Source: Thauera sp. (GTDB lineage: Bacteria; Pseudomonadota; Gammaproteobacteria; Burkholderiales; Rhodocyclaceae). From it: a stretch of 64,000 nucleotides of DNA. The notes below the pieces were generated by a model. That model did not search any database and was not told the origin of the DNA. It saw only the letters and a program-made list of their open reading frames with translations. Every line of letters begins with the position of its first letter. The stretch's first letter is position 1. Where the stretch lies: assembly GCA_017302295.1 (NCBI GenBank), contig JAFLDS010000009.1, positions 101,123 through 165,122 on the forward strand. Direction: 5' to 3'. Below are positions 31,340 to 43,157 of the stretch, piece after piece. The position numbers and the translations under genes were made by a program.

Positions 31340-31981
31340 ATGCGCCCACTGACCCGCGCGCTCAGGCGTGAAACCTGCGCCCACGAGGCCGGGCATGCGG
31401 TGGCGTTCGCGCTCGCCGGGGTGCCGGTGCTGCGCCTTGCCGTCGCCCCCGAAGGTGCCGAGCGCTGGCGCACCGACATCCGCACCGGACGCTGCTGCAC
31501 CGATCTGTGGGGGCTGTGCGAGAAGGCCGACCTCGTGTTTCCGCGCCCGTTCATGCGTTGGCTCGGCAGCGAAGGCGTGCTGCATCCCGACGGCCGGGGC
31601 TTCGAGGAGATCGTCGACACACCGCTCGGTCAGGCCCAGCTCGGGGGCTTCGCGCCGGCACAGCGCCGCGACATCCGCGCGCATATCGTCGGCCTGCTCG
31701 GCGGCCCGGTCGCGACCTGCCTCTTCAACGGCGATGCAGCCGCCTTGCACACGCTCGCGGAACTCGACGACGTCGCCCGCGCCGCCCGACTCGGCCGCTT
31801 CTTGTGCGCGCCGGATGCCTTGCCCACCTGCTTCGCCCTCACTGCGCAGGTACTGCGCCAGGAGGACATATGGGAGCGGGTGATGCAGCTTGCCGATCGC
31901 CTGGAGCAGCACGGCGAGCTCAGGGCGAACCTGCGCAGCCTGCTGCCGCCCGCCCTTCCCGGCTGGCTCGACGACGATTGA
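31340..31981 (+). CDS. Small protein with HEAGH metalloprotease-like motif
   Basis: 213 residues beginning MRPLTRALRRETCAHEAGHA. The HEAGHAVAFALAG segment near residue 15 is the zinc-binding helix of M41-type peptidases such as FtsH. An Asp/Glu third ligand might be in LAELDD or NGDAA, as in the M41 layout where it lies far downstream. There is no AAA domain and no membrane helix. It follows the FUSC gene by 12 bases and may be co-transcribed. Whether it is an active protease is not known. Confidence 0.65.
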   Translation: MRPLTRALRRETCAHEAGHAVAFALAGVPVLRLAVAPEGAERWRTDIRTGRCCTDLWGLCEKADLVFPRPFMRWLGSEGVLHPDGRGFEEIVDTPLGQAQLGGFAPAQRRDIRAHIVGLLGGPVATCLFNGDAAALHTLAELDDVARAARLGRFLCAPDALPTCFALTAQVLRQEDIWERVMQLADRLEQHGELRANLRSLLPPALPGWLDDD

Positions 31982-32020
31982 TCCCGCAGTCAAATCGATG
32001 ACGCTGGAGTGGGCTCCCTG

Positions 32021-32100
32021 TTCCTCCCCCTTCAAGGGGGAGGTTGGGAGGGGGATGGGGACAAGCGGCGCCGGTGCGGCCCCATCCCCACCCCAACCCG
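32021..32100. repeat. GC-rich hairpin repeat (REP-like)
   Basis: A hairpin CTCCCCCTT-CAAGGGGGAG (about 32024-32042) is followed by TTGGGAGGGGGATGGGG and, 25 bases on, by the roughly complementary CCCCATCCCCACCCCAACC. The whole block can fold into two stacked hairpins. This sequence style is widely seen as dispersed intergenic repeats in GC-rich proteobacteria. It separates the HEAGH gene from the next gene. Only one copy is seen in this window. Confidence 0.6.
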
Positions 32101-32174
32101 CAGCTGCCGCCCGTATTGCCCTGCACACGCAGCAGGCCTTACAGTCGCGCCTCGATCGACACACGGAGCACAAC

Positions 32175-32543
32175 ATGGATTCCTACTGGAATGCGCCTCT
32201 TTACAAGGACCTGGGCCTGGACAAGGACAACTACGAGCTGGCCGAACCGCAGGACCCCGAGCGCGTGGCCGGCGTCACCGTGGTCGAAGTCTCGAGCGAA
32301 GGCGCCTTCTATCGCGGATCCTACGTCCATGGCCTGTTCGTCGTCGCCGACGCCGACCTGCAGGAACTGCCGAAGAACAGCGAGGAAGGCGTACCTGTGT
32401 TCTGCCGCTGGTTCGGCGGACGCGAGGAAGACGGCACGCCGCGGTTCCAGATCGACCCCAGGAAGGCGAAACTGATCCGTAACTACACCGGCTACGTCGT
32501 GACGAACCTGGCGGAATTCCGCATGAAGTCGAGCGCCCGGTAA
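32175..32543 (+). CDS. Conserved-looking protein of unknown function
   Basis: 122 residues from the ATG at 32175 (MDSYWNAPLYKDLGLDKDNY). No signal peptide or membrane helix; mixed alpha/beta composition with many charged residues. A PVFCRWFGGREEDGTPRFQI segment and RKAKLIRNYTGYVVTNLAEF near the end may be the conserved core. Codon use is typical for the genome, so I regard it as a real gene. Family not recognised. It lies 24 bases before a radical SAM gene and may be co-transcribed with it. Confidence 0.7.
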   Translation: MDSYWNAPLYKDLGLDKDNYELAEPQDPERVAGVTVVEVSSEGAFYRGSYVHGLFVVADADLQELPKNSEEGVPVFCRWFGGREEDGTPRFQIDPRKAKLIRNYTGYVVTNLAEFRMKSSAR

Positions 32544-32567
32544 GGGCCTCGCAGCACGGAACGCCCC

Positions 32568-33467
32568 ATGTCCGCCATCGTGCCGATCCGCTACGTCGAG
32601 CCGGTGTTCCGGCCGCCGAGCGAGGCCGAGTCGCTGATCCTGCCCGTCACCGACGGCTGCTCGTGGAACCAATGCACCTTCTGCGAGATGTACACCGCGC
32701 CGCAGAAGCAGTTCCGCGCACGCGACGAGGCCGAGGTCATCGACAGCATCCGCCGCACCGGGGAACGCTTCGGCAACCAGGTCAGGCGGGTGTTCCTCGC
32801 CGACGGCGATGCGCTGGTGCTGCCGACGCGGCGCCTGCTCGCCTACCTCGAGGCCATCCGCACCCACCTGCCGGCAGTGCATCGGGTGTCGAGCTACTGC
32901 CTCGCGCGCAACCTGAAGAAGAAGACCGTGGCCGAGCTCGAGGCGCTGGCCGCCGCCGGGCTGAAGCTTGCCTACCTCGGCGCCGAATCCGGCGACGACG
33001 AAGTGCTCGCGCGTGTCGACAAGGGCGAGAGCTTCGACTCCACGCGCGAAGCCCTCGACAAGCTGGGAGAGGCCGGCATCACGCGCTCGGTGATGATCCT
33101 CAATGGCCTGGGCGGCCAGGCCCTGAGCGAGCAGCACGCCGACAACTCGGCGCGGCTCGCCAACGCCACACAGCCCGAATATCTGTCCACGCTGGTGGTC
33201 ACACTGCACAACCAGGGCGCGCGCTTTCTCGCCGCCTGGCCGGACTGGAAGCCGCTGGCACAGGACGGCCTGTTCCGCGAGATGGAGCGCTTCCTGTCGG
33301 CACTGGAACTGGAGCGCACCGTGTTCCGCTCCGACCATGCCTCGAACCGGCTGGTGCTGAAGGGCACGCTCGGCGCGGACAAGGACAGGCTGCTGGCCCA
33401 GGTGCGGGCTGCGATCGAACACCCGGAGGCGGCACCGCTGCGCCCCGCATGGATGCGGGGCCTGTGA
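32568..33467 (+). CDS. Radical SAM protein
   Basis: 299 residues. The iron-sulfur site is TDGCSWNQCTFCEMY, a C-x4-C-x2-C spacing instead of the common C-x3-C-x2-C; this spacing occurs in one B12-independent Elp3-like subgroup. Further radical SAM features are VFLADGDALVLP (GGE-like turn), RVSSYCLARN and LAYLGAESGDDEVL. There is no extra iron-sulfur cluster domain. Substrate unknown. Length is near the minimal catalytic barrel plus a short tail. Confidence 0.88.
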   Translation: MSAIVPIRYVEPVFRPPSEAESLILPVTDGCSWNQCTFCEMYTAPQKQFRARDEAEVIDSIRRTGERFGNQVRRVFLADGDALVLPTRRLLAYLEAIRTHLPAVHRVSSYCLARNLKKKTVAELEALAAAGLKLAYLGAESGDDEVLARVDKGESFDSTREALDKLGEAGITRSVMILNGLGGQALSEQHADNSARLANATQPEYLSTLVVTLHNQGARFLAAWPDWKPLAQDGLFREMERFLSALELERTVFRSDHASNRLVLKGTLGADKDRLLAQVRAAIEHPEAAPLRPAWMRGL

Positions 33468-33482
33468 GCGCCAGCGCTACCC

Positions 33483-34874
33483 TCAGCGCTGCGCCCCCTG
33501 GCCCGAGATCACCCGGTGCGCGGCGGAGAGTCTTTCCATTTTCGCCGCGAGTTCGTCGGCGATCAGCTTGATCGACTCGATCGAGACGGTCGCCCTCGCC
33601 GAGCTTTCCTTCGACTGGTTGGCCAGCTCGAGACAGGTCGACAGCCCCGCCCTCGACTCCTGCGCCGTGCTCTGGGCGGCCTTGATCATCTCGCCGATGC
33701 GGCCGGCCTGGGTCGCGCTGCTCTCGGCCAGCTTGCGGACCTCGTCGGCGACGACCGCAAAGCCGCGTCCGCTCTCGCCCGCACGCGCCGCCTCGATCGC
33801 CGCGTTGAGCGCCAGCAGGTTGGTCTGGCTGGCAATCTCGCTGATCGCGGTGCTGAAACCGCCGATACGCTCGGCAATCTGGCCAAGACTGTCAGCCACC
33901 TCCGCCGAACACTGAACGGCGACGGCGAGTTGGCCCATCTTCTCCTCGGTGTCGCGGGCGACGTCCTCGGCGGCGCTCGCCCCTTCGCGCGAGCGGCGCG
34001 CCAGCTCGATGGATTCGGCAGCGATCTTCTCGTCCTCGATCAGCCCGAGCTGCTGTCGCGACACATCGCGCGCCAGCTTGACGATGCGCGTTACCTTGCC
34101 TTGCTCGTCGAGGATCGGATTGTAGGTCGCCTCCAGCCAGATCGAACGGCCTGTGCCGGTGACGCGCTCGAACGTCCCACCGATGAATTCGCCGCGCCCG
34201 AGGCGGGTCCAGAAATCGTAATACTCCTGAGATGCAGCGTAATCCCGGTTGCAGAACATCCGGTGGTGTTCACCGACAACCTTGTCGCCGCGCACTTCCA
34301 TCAGCCGCAGGAAGTTCTCGTTCGCAGACAGGATATGACCGTCAGGTGTGAATTCGATGATGCCCATCGAACGCTTCGCAGCATCGAAAGCCGCTTTCGC
34401 CAATATTTCTTCGGTAACGCGCTGCGTCACGTTATGCGCCGTCTTGATGATCGACATGACCGCGCCCGCTTCGCTGACGATCGGGTTGTACGACGCTTCC
34501 AGCCAGACATCCTGGCCGGTTGCGGTGCGCCGCCGGAACCGGCCCGACACGTACTTGCCCGCGGCGAGCTGCTGCCAGAAGTTCGAATACTCCAGACCCT
34601 TCGCGTAGCTGTCACTGCAGAAGATCCGGTGGTGCTTGCCGACCAGCTCCTCGAGCCGGTAACCCATGTCACGGCAGAAATTCTCGTTGGCCCACAGGAT
34701 TTCGCCGAACGGGGAGAACTCGATGATTTCCAGCGAGCGATCAAGTGCCTTGAACAGCCGCATGGCCTTGTCGGCTTGCGAAATTCCGTCCACCCGGGCT
34801 CCAACGGTCCAGGCCGCAGAAGCCGGCGCCGGCGAAGCCTGGCGTGCCGACTTGGAACGATTGAAGAAGCCCAT
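33483..34874 (-). CDS. Soluble chemoreceptor with two PAS domains (Aer-like MCP)
   Basis: 463 residues starting [12 protein letters not shown] at 34874 behind AGGACATC. Two PAS domains in tandem (about 50-160 and 172-285) have near-identical signatures: [20 protein letters not shown] and [21 protein letters not shown] short signalling hairpin follows with the conserved tip [20 protein letters not shown]. No membrane helix is present, so it is cytoplasmic and probably senses redox or an internal ligand through heme or flavin. The region 34920-35025 upstream is strongly AT-rich and should contain its promoter. Confidence 0.9.
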   Translation of the reverse strand: MGFFNRSKSARQASPAPASAAWTVGARVDGISQADKAMRLFKALDRSLEIIEFSPFGEILWANENFCRDMGYRLEELVGKHHRIFCSDSYAKGLEYSNFWQQLAAGKYVSGRFRRRTATGQDVWLEASYNPIVSEAGAVMSIIKTAHNVTQRVTEEILAKAAFDAAKRSMGIIEFTPDGHILSANENFLRLMEVRGDKVVGEHHRMFCNRDYAASQEYYDFWTRLGRGEFIGGTFERVTGTGRSIWLEATYNPILDEQGKVTRIVKLARDVSRQQLGLIEDEKIAAESIELARRSREGASAAEDVARDTEEKMGQLAVAVQCSAEVADSLGQIAERIGGFSTAISEIASQTNLLALNAAIEAARAGESGRGFAVVADEVRKLAESSATQAGRIGEMIKAAQSTAQESRAGLSTCLELANQSKESSARATVSIESIKLIADELAAKMERLSAAHRVISGQGAQR

Positions 34875-35025
34875 GATGTCCTGCCCTTTGATCGAAAAAT
34901 TGCGCGTCACTGCTTATCACGGCAAATCGCTGCGTTTCTGAATCAATTTTAACCCCGGTGCCGCGTTGTTATATTTAACAAATAAGACGATTTATTCAAT
35001 AAATTACAATAATTGTTCAATTAAA

Positions 35026-35060
35026 TTAAAAACCGGTGGCCCCGTCATGGGAACCACCGG
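35026..35060 (-). terminator. Rho-independent terminator of icd
   Basis: Read on the minus strand, CCGGTGG and CCACCGG (35054-35060 and 35033-35039) form a 7-bp stem with a 14-base loop that itself contains complementary CCC and GGG; five or more T residues follow at 35032-35026. It lies 39 bases after the icd stop. Confidence 0.75.
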
Positions 35061-35098
35061 CTTCCGGACTGCCATCGCCGGGCGCACCCGGCATTTCG

Positions 35099-37336
<2,238 letters not shown>

Positions 37337-37640
37337 TGATTTTCCCCTCAGTTTTGATCTTTTCTTGACGACACGATGGAGGTGTTCATGTGCGGGCGCC
37401 AGGCGTCACGCTCCGGCCTCTTCGCGCGTCGCGGGGAACATACCACTTATCCCCTTCGCTGGCATCGAAACGTGAGTTCGCATGGTGAAATCGCGCGAGC
37501 CGACAGGCATGCGGAATGGCCGGATGGCCCCGCCCGTCACAGGCTGGCGGGAAAGGAACGCGTGGCGGACGTGATTCGCGTGATCAACACTGAGGGCGGA
37601 AGACAAACGGCCATCCGCGCAGGATGGCCGTTCCGGAATC
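37337..37640. other. Intergenic region upstream of icd
   Basis: About 304 bases between the icd start and the 3' end of tRNA-Leu. It must contain the leftward icd promoter, but no hexamer pair is convincing; TTGACG near 37364 read rightward is not oriented toward icd. A 66-codon minus-strand open frame (37406-37606) has no ribosome site or recognised sequence and is not called. Confidence 0.5.
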
Positions 37641-37725
37641 TGGTGCCTTGGGCGAGACTCGAACTCGCACGTCTTTCGACACTACCCCCTCAAGATAGCG
37701 TGTCTACCAATTTCACCACCAAGGC
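37641..37725 (-). tRNA. tRNA-Leu (anticodon GAG)
   Basis: 85 bases including an encoded CCA (TGG at 37641-37643 on the plus strand). The acceptor stem GCCTTGG pairs with CCAAGGC, the D-arm has AATTGGTAGACAC, the anticodon stem CTATC/GGTAG encloses the loop TTGAGGG with anticodon GAG, a long variable arm marks it as class II, and the T-arm is GCGAG-TTCGAGT-CTCGC. It decodes CUC/CUU leucine codons, which suits a GC-rich genome. Confidence 0.95.
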
Positions 37726-37806
37726 ATCTGCACCCCCGATCCATGCCGGCATTGCGCCGCGGGACGGTGCGCGTCATCCGACGCGCGCAGGTACGAAAGG
37801 GGCCGG

Positions 37807-37837
37807 ATTATAGCCGGCCAGGCCAGACGCGCGTCAA
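37807..37837 (-). promoter_or_regulatory. Promoter of tRNA-Leu
   Basis: On the minus strand TTGACG (37837-37832), a 19-base spacer and a perfect TATAAT (37812-37807). Transcription would start about 75 bases before the mature tRNA. The spacer is two bases longer than ideal. The rest of the 37726-38074 gap shows no convincing gene; a short open frame from an ATG at 37927 lacks a ribosome site. Confidence 0.5.
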
Positions 37838-38074
37838 GCCTTGCCTGCCGGTTCGCAAGCCGGCGAGACGAAGTCGCCGCCCCGCCATTCCGAGGTCGGC
37901 GCGCCCGCAGTCATCGGCCAAGCGGCATGCACAAGAAGATTTCAGATTTGTTTCACAATTTGAGAAAATGCGGCGTTGCCACTTTCAAGGACGTGGTTGC
38001 GCAGCCGGTTTCCTTGCAGACCGGGGTGCGCCGCCCTGCGCAGACGGCCTCGCGCTCGCTGCCGGACTCCCCAC

Positions 38075-39550
38075 ATGATCCCATTCCTCAGCAGTCTCGA
38101 CCCCTGGCTGCTCACCAGCCTGCTCCTGGCACTCGGCTTCGTGCTTGCCTTCGAATTCATCAACGGCTTTCACGACACCGCGAACGCGGTGGCCACGGTG
38201 ATCTACACCCGGGCAATGCCGCCCTACCTTGCGGTGATCGCCTCGGGCATCTTCAACTTTCTCGGTGTGCTGCTGGGCGGTGTGGGCGTGGCTTACGCGA
38301 TCGTTCACCTGCTGCCGGTCGAACTGCTGATCGACACCGATACCGGGCGCGGGCTGGCGATGGTGTTTTCGCTGCTGACGGCAGCCATCGCATGGAACCT
38401 GGGCACCTGGTATCTCGGTATTCCGGCCTCGAGTTCGCACACCCTGATCGGCTCCATCCTCGGCGTCGGTCTGGCCAACGCGATGATCACCGACATCCCG
38501 GTCGCCGACGGGGTCAACTGGCAGAAGGCGATCGACATCGCCATCTCGCTCGTCGCCTCGCCGCTGGCCGGCTTCATGGTCGCCGGCCTGATCCTGATCG
38601 GCTTGAAGTGGGCCAGACCGCATTCATCGATGCACAAGACCCCGGAATACCGCCTCGGTGACGTCGGCAAAAAACATCCGCCGTTCTGGAATCGCCTCGT
38701 GCTGGTGCTTTCCGCCATGGGTGTGAGCTTCGTCCATGGTTCGAACGACGGCCAGAAGGGCATCGGCCTCATCATGCTGGTGCTGATCGGCATCGTGCCG
38801 GCGCAGTTCGTGCTGAACCTCGACAGCACCGGCTATGACATCAACCGCACGCGCGACGCCGCGACGCACCTGAGCGAGTTCTACGAACGCAACGCGCGCG
38901 AGCTAACCGACTACCTGGCCCTGGGCAAGGGCAACCGCGGCGACCTGCCGGCGAAGTTCCATTGCGATCCCGAGCAGACCGAGATCACGATCGCCGCCCT
39001 GCAGCGCTCGCTCGAGGGTGTGCGCCACTTCTCGGACATGCCCGAACAGTCCCGCATCGATGCACGCCGCTATCTGCTGTGTCTGGACGACACCGCGCGC
39101 AAGGTCTCCAAGCTCGCCTACCTGCCGGCATCCGAGCGCAAGGATTTGTCGAACCTGCGCAAGGACCTCACCCATTCGACCGAATACGCGCCGTTCTGGG
39201 TAGTGCTCGCGGTGGCGTTGGCGCTGGGTGTCGGCACCATGATCGGCTGGAAGCGCGTGGTGCTGACGGTGGGCGAGAAGATCGGCAAGCAGGGCATGAC
39301 CTACGCACAGGGCATGAGCGCGCAGATCACCGCGGCGATGGCGATCGGGCTGGCCAACATTTATTCACTGCCGGTGTCGACCACCCACGTGTTGTCCTCG
39401 GGCGTGGCAGGCACCATGGTGGCCAACCGCAGCGGCCTGCAACGCCAGACGGTGTTCCACATCCTGCTCGCCTGGGTGCTGACGCTGCCGGCGGCGATCG
39501 CGCTGTCTGCCGGCCTGTACTGGCTCGCCTACCGGACCTTCCTCGCCTGA
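38075..39550 (+). CDS. pit: PiT-family inorganic phosphate transporter
   Basis: 491 residues from the ATG at 38075. The duplicated PiT signature is present: FEFINGFHDTANAVATVIYT near the N-terminus and VSFVHGSNDGQKGIGLIML in the middle, plus a third GLANIYSLPVSTTHVLSSGV. About ten transmembrane helices with a long central cytoplasmic insert (about residues 255-385). Low-affinity proton-driven phosphate (metal phosphate) uptake. No PhoU-like partner gene is adjacent. Upstream residues back to 37976 lack family similarity and are excluded. Confidence 0.93.
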   Translation: MIPFLSSLDPWLLTSLLLALGFVLAFEFINGFHDTANAVATVIYTRAMPPYLAVIASGIFNFLGVLLGGVGVAYAIVHLLPVELLIDTDTGRGLAMVFSLLTAAIAWNLGTWYLGIPASSSHTLIGSILGVGLANAMITDIPVADGVNWQKAIDIAISLVASPLAGFMVAGLILIGLKWARPHSSMHKTPEYRLGDVGKKHPPFWNRLVLVLSAMGVSFVHGSNDGQKGIGLIMLVLIGIVPAQFVLNLDSTGYDINRTRDAATHLSEFYERNARELTDYLALGKGNRGDLPAKFHCDPEQTEITIAALQRSLEGVRHFSDMPEQSRIDARRYLLCLDDTARKVSKLAYLPASERKDLSNLRKDLTHSTEYAPFWVVLAVALALGVGTMIGWKRVVLTVGEKIGKQGMTYAQGMSAQITAAMAIGLANIYSLPVSTTHVLSSGVAGTMVANRSGLQRQTVFHILLAWVLTLPAAIALSAGLYWLAYRTFLA

Positions 39551-39569
39551 GCCACCGGGGCTCCGGCGG

Positions 39570-39872
39570 TCATTGGGGCGTCTCGTCGCGGCTTCGTACC
39601 TCGCGGATCACCTCGCCTTCGATGACCAGGCCGCCCGGCGGCCTGTCGCGCATCTGCTTGCGCAGATCGCGCGACTTCCACCACAGATAGCCCCAGGCGA
39701 CGGCGCCGACGGTCACCACGACGGCAAACAGCACCACCGAGAACATCAGGGCCACACCGAACACCAGCACCGCGGTCAGGCCGGCGACGATCTTCTGCAG
39801 CAAGCTGGGGGGCTGCGCCGCGCCACCGGCAACGGAGCGGAAAAGGCCGTAAAGCCTGTCGTCACTGCGCAT
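39570..39872 (-). CDS. Small membrane protein of unknown function
   Basis: 100 residues. A soluble N-terminus (MRSDDRLYGLFRSVAGGA) is followed by one or two membrane helices between residues 27 and 63 (LTAVLVFGVALMFSVVLFAV) and a charged tail (KSRDLRKQMRDRPPGGLVIE). Codon use is typical. It faces the pit gene tail to tail. Family not recognised. Confidence 0.65.
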   Translation of the reverse strand: MRSDDRLYGLFRSVAGGAAQPPSLLQKIVAGLTAVLVFGVALMFSVVLFAVVVTVGAVAWGYLWWKSRDLRKQMRDRPPGGLVIEGEVIREVRSRDETPQ

Positions 39873-39998
39873 GAGACTCCTCGATACGACCGCGTTGTCG
39901 CGGCGAATGGTTGAACTCTTCAGAGCGGCGCGCGGCGGAAAGATTCCCCGACCTGCGCGACGGTACCGTTCGCACGCGCCTGGCCGCCGCTGCGGGCG

Positions 39999-41849
39999 CT
40001 AGCGGCTCCAGCGCCCGCGCCCGCCGTTCTTGGCGCGGTACATCGCACGATCGGCGGCACTGATCAGCGCCTCGGCGCCCTGTCCGTCCTCCGGGAAGTG
40101 CGCAATGCCGACGCTGCTTCCGATCTCGAAGCTGCGTTCGTCAACCGCGAAAGGCTGCGACAGGCGGCGTACCACCTCGGCCGCGGCGCGCTCGCTGCCG
40201 GCGCCAAGCTCATCCCCCTGCATCACGACGACGAACTCGTCGCCACCGATACGCGACACCGTGTCCTCGCTGCGGAAGATCTCCAGCAGGCGGCGCGCGA
40301 CCTGGCGCAGCAACAGATCGCCCACGTCATGACCGAATTCGTCATTGACCGGCTTGAAGCGATCGAGATCAATGAACAACACCGCCACACGCAAGTCATG
40401 GCGGCGGGCATGACGCAGCATGCTCTCCATGCGGTCGATGAGGAGGGCGCGATTGGGCAGTTCGGTCAGACGATCGAAATTGGCCTGGCGCCAGATCTCG
40501 TCGTCGCGGCGGCGGCGCGCGGTGACGTCGGTGAGCAGCACGATGCGGTAGCCGACCTGCTCGTCCTCACCTTTCACGGAAGAGAGCACGACATGGCCGG
40601 TATAGGGTTCGCCGTCCGGGCGCACGCCGTCGAAATCGCCCTCCCAGCAGCTCCCATCGGGCAGGCCGTCGGACTCCGCCAGGGCACGCTCGACCGCACG
40701 ACTGACGGGCAGCATCAGTACGTGCCGTCCGACGACCTCTTCGCGGCGGTAACCGGTGATCGTGGAGAAAGCCGGATTGACGCTGACGATCTGATGACGC
40801 GTGTCGAGCACCATCAGGCCCTCGGCCATGTTCTCCAGCACCGTGCGGTGATGCTTCTCGCTGTCGCCAAGACGCTGGACGGCGCGCTCGTAGCGCATGA
40901 GCGCGATCAGCAGCGCGGCGAGGGCAAATGCGAGCAGGGAACTCGATACCACGCCGCGCGTGATGGTCCGCTGCCTCAGCTCGCGGAAGGGCGCCATGGC
41001 GCCCTCCAGCTCGATGCCCGACGCCATCACCAGACCCGACGACAGGCGCGACCATCCGTAGAGCCTCAATACGCCGTCCACCGACGCATGGGCGATGTAA
41101 TGGCCCTCCTGGCGGTCGGGATGCAGGCGGTATTCGCGCTCGATCGGAGCCTGCTTGCCATAATGCATGCCGCCATCGAGCGTGCGCAGCAGCACGTGGC
41201 CGTCCGCACTCAGCAGAGTCAGCGTGTCGTTCCTGCCCACCTCGAAGCGCGTCAGTTGCTCCGCCCAAACATCCGGCGACACCGCGATCGACACCACGCC
41301 CTCGAAAACCGTCCCACGCCGAATCGCGCGCGCAAACTGAATGCTCCACCGCTTGGTCAGCCTGCCGAGCACCGGCTTGCTCACCACGAGCCGGTCCTCG
41401 CCGGCTTCGGCCAGCTCGACGAAATACTCGCGGTCGCCAAGGAAGTTGCGCGGCGCCACACCCATCGACGAATAGGCGAGATAGCCGTCGCGACCGATCA
41501 GGAACAGCTGCAGCACCAGATCGGAAGGCAGTGTCGATGTCGCCATGCGGGCCTGAGCCTCCAGTGTTTCCGGTGCCTGGACCGCCGCGATGCGCACCGT
41601 CTTCAGCGCCGCGTCGTAACGTTCGATGAATGCCTGCACGGTATCGCCTGCGGCTCGCGCCTGCACGACGGCCTGCATGCGGATCCTGTCCAGGGCATCG
41701 CGCTCGGCCGTCTGAAGGCCTGAAAAAATGTCGTACCAGCCGATGGCGAGCGTGAACAGGCCGGCCGCGATGATCGCGACTCGAATCACGTGCAGGGGTC
41801 TGTGCAGGTGCAGTATCCGGGGTAATAACGATGCAATCTGCATCGGCAT
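39999..41849 (-). CDS. Membrane diguanylate cyclase (dCache-PAS-GGDEF)
   Basis: 616 residues. Two membrane helices (about 20-40 and 305-325) border a periplasmic dCache sensor. A PAS domain (MVLDTRHQIVSVNPAFSTIT) precedes a GGDEF domain with active site GGDEFVVVMQG. The I-site RSED stands five residues before it, so c-di-GMP feedback inhibition is likely. Start MPMQIASLL at 41849 has a weak GAG upstream; MQIASLL at 41843 is possible. No EAL domain. It is a second c-di-GMP source in this window. Confidence 0.92.
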   Translation of the reverse strand: MPMQIASLLPRILHLHRPLHVIRVAIIAAGLFTLAIGWYDIFSGLQTAERDALDRIRMQAVVQARAAGDTVQAFIERYDAALKTVRIAAVQAPETLEAQARMATSTLPSDLVLQLFLIGRDGYLAYSSMGVAPRNFLGDREYFVELAEAGEDRLVVSKPVLGRLTKRWSIQFARAIRRGTVFEGVVSIAVSPDVWAEQLTRFEVGRNDTLTLLSADGHVLLRTLDGGMHYGKQAPIEREYRLHPDRQEGHYIAHASVDGVLRLYGWSRLSSGLVMASGIELEGAMAPFRELRQRTITRGVVSSSLLAFALAALLIALMRYERAVQRLGDSEKHHRTVLENMAEGLMVLDTRHQIVSVNPAFSTITGYRREEVVGRHVLMLPVSRAVERALAESDGLPDGSCWEGDFDGVRPDGEPYTGHVVLSSVKGEDEQVGYRIVLLTDVTARRRRDDEIWRQANFDRLTELPNRALLIDRMESMLRHARRHDLRVAVLFIDLDRFKPVNDEFGHDVGDLLLRQVARRLLEIFRSEDTVSRIGGDEFVVVMQGDELGAGSERAAAEVVRRLSQPFAVDERSFEIGSSVGIAHFPEDGQGAEALISAADRAMYRAKNGGRGRWSR

Positions 41850-41968
41850 GATCTCGACAGTTTCCGATTCGCCCACGCTGGCAGCGCGACACCTGGCATC
41901 GCCCCTGGGGCGAGCCCGGATGCTACACCCCAGCCTGGCGGGCACGCATGACAATGACCAGACTTTAC

Positions 41969-42919
41969 CTAAATGAGCTGCAGCCCGCGCAGGATCATGA
42001 TCCCGAGGCTGGTGCCGAGGATCGAACCAAGCGTCGTCACCGCGACGATGTTGGCCGCCAGCGTCGCATTGCCACCCATCGCCCGCACCATCACATAGCT
42101 GGCCGCGGCGGTCGGCGCCGAGGACATCAGCAACAGCACGCCGAGCTCGATGCCGCGAAATCCCGCGGCGATACCGCCCAGCGCGAACAGCAGCGGCACG
42201 CCGACCAGCTTGCCCGCGCCGGCAATCAGGGTGCTGCGCATCTCGATTCGCAGGCTGCGGAAGTTCAGCGCGGCGCCGGTGCACAGCAGGGCCAGCGGCA
42301 ACGTCAGGTCAGCTAGGTATTTTCCCGACTGCAATGCGATCGCCGGCAGCGGGATTTGCAGCCACGACACCGGCAGCGCCAGCACGATGCCGATGATCAG
42401 CGGATTGGTGACGATGCCCTTCGCCATGCGCCCGAGACCCTGGCTGCGATGCAGCGAACGGCTCAGCGTCACCACCGACAGCACGTTGAACAGGATGGTG
42501 ATCAGGCCAAGGTAAAGCGACGACGCCACCAGCCCCGCCTCGCCATAGGCATTCACGCAATAAGCGAGGCCGATGACGCCCATGTTGGAACGGAACGCAC
42601 CCTGCACCACCACGCCGCGGTCCTGCGGCGGCTCTACCGTGCGCCGCGCCAGCCACTCGAGAAAGAGGAAGGAGACCAGCGTCGCGGCGGCACCAAAGGC
42701 AATCAGCGAAAGATTCGCCGCGTCGGCGATCCGCGTCCGGGCGATGCTGATGAACAGCAGCGACGGCAGCGCAATCGTAAAAACGAGTTTCGATCCGCTG
42801 TCGACGAAGCCGTCGCTGAGCATGCCCCGCCGGCGCAAGCCCACACCTAGCGCGAGAATGACGAAGATCGGCCCGGTGACCGAAAAGGAGAACGCAAGTG
42901 TCGCCAGGAAGCCGGACAT
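41969..42919 (-). CDS. AEC-family (auxin efflux carrier) transporter
   Basis: 316 residues starting MSGFLATLAFSFSVTGPIFV at 42919; an ATG eight codons upstream (42943) is also possible. Ten transmembrane helices in two five-helix bundles are visible, with RSNMGVIGLAYCVNAYGEAG and VTNPLIIGIVLALPVSWLQI typical of the AEC/MdcF group. Such proteins carry malonate, malate or similar organic acids. Substrate not predictable. Confidence 0.87.
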   Translation of the reverse strand: MSGFLATLAFSFSVTGPIFVILALGVGLRRRGMLSDGFVDSGSKLVFTIALPSLLFISIARTRIADAANLSLIAFGAAATLVSFLFLEWLARRTVEPPQDRGVVVQGAFRSNMGVIGLAYCVNAYGEAGLVASSLYLGLITILFNVLSVVTLSRSLHRSQGLGRMAKGIVTNPLIIGIVLALPVSWLQIPLPAIALQSGKYLADLTLPLALLCTGAALNFRSLRIEMRSTLIAGAGKLVGVPLLFALGGIAAGFRGIELGVLLLMSSAPTAAASYVMVRAMGGNATLAANIVAVTTLGSILGTSLGIMILRGLQLI

Positions 42920-43157
42920 CGGCGCAAGTGCCCCGCGATGCATGAGAGCCGCGCACTCTATGCCGCCACGCCGCGCGGGACAATTGTGGTCACTACGAAG
43001 CAGGGGTCTGCGCAGCGCCCGCCGTGACACAGCAGGAAACAAATCAGAGCGGGCCGCGCGGGAGCTTTCCGCCGCCGGTCGTGCTCATAATTCACGTCAT
43101 CCGGGAGCGCAGCGCGTTCCTGTTCAACCGGCGGCAGAGAGAAACAAGGAGAACACC

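Noticed and set aside
37406-37606. 66-codon minus-strand open frame between icd and tRNA-Leu
   Set aside because: No ribosome site, no recognised family and weak codon bias.
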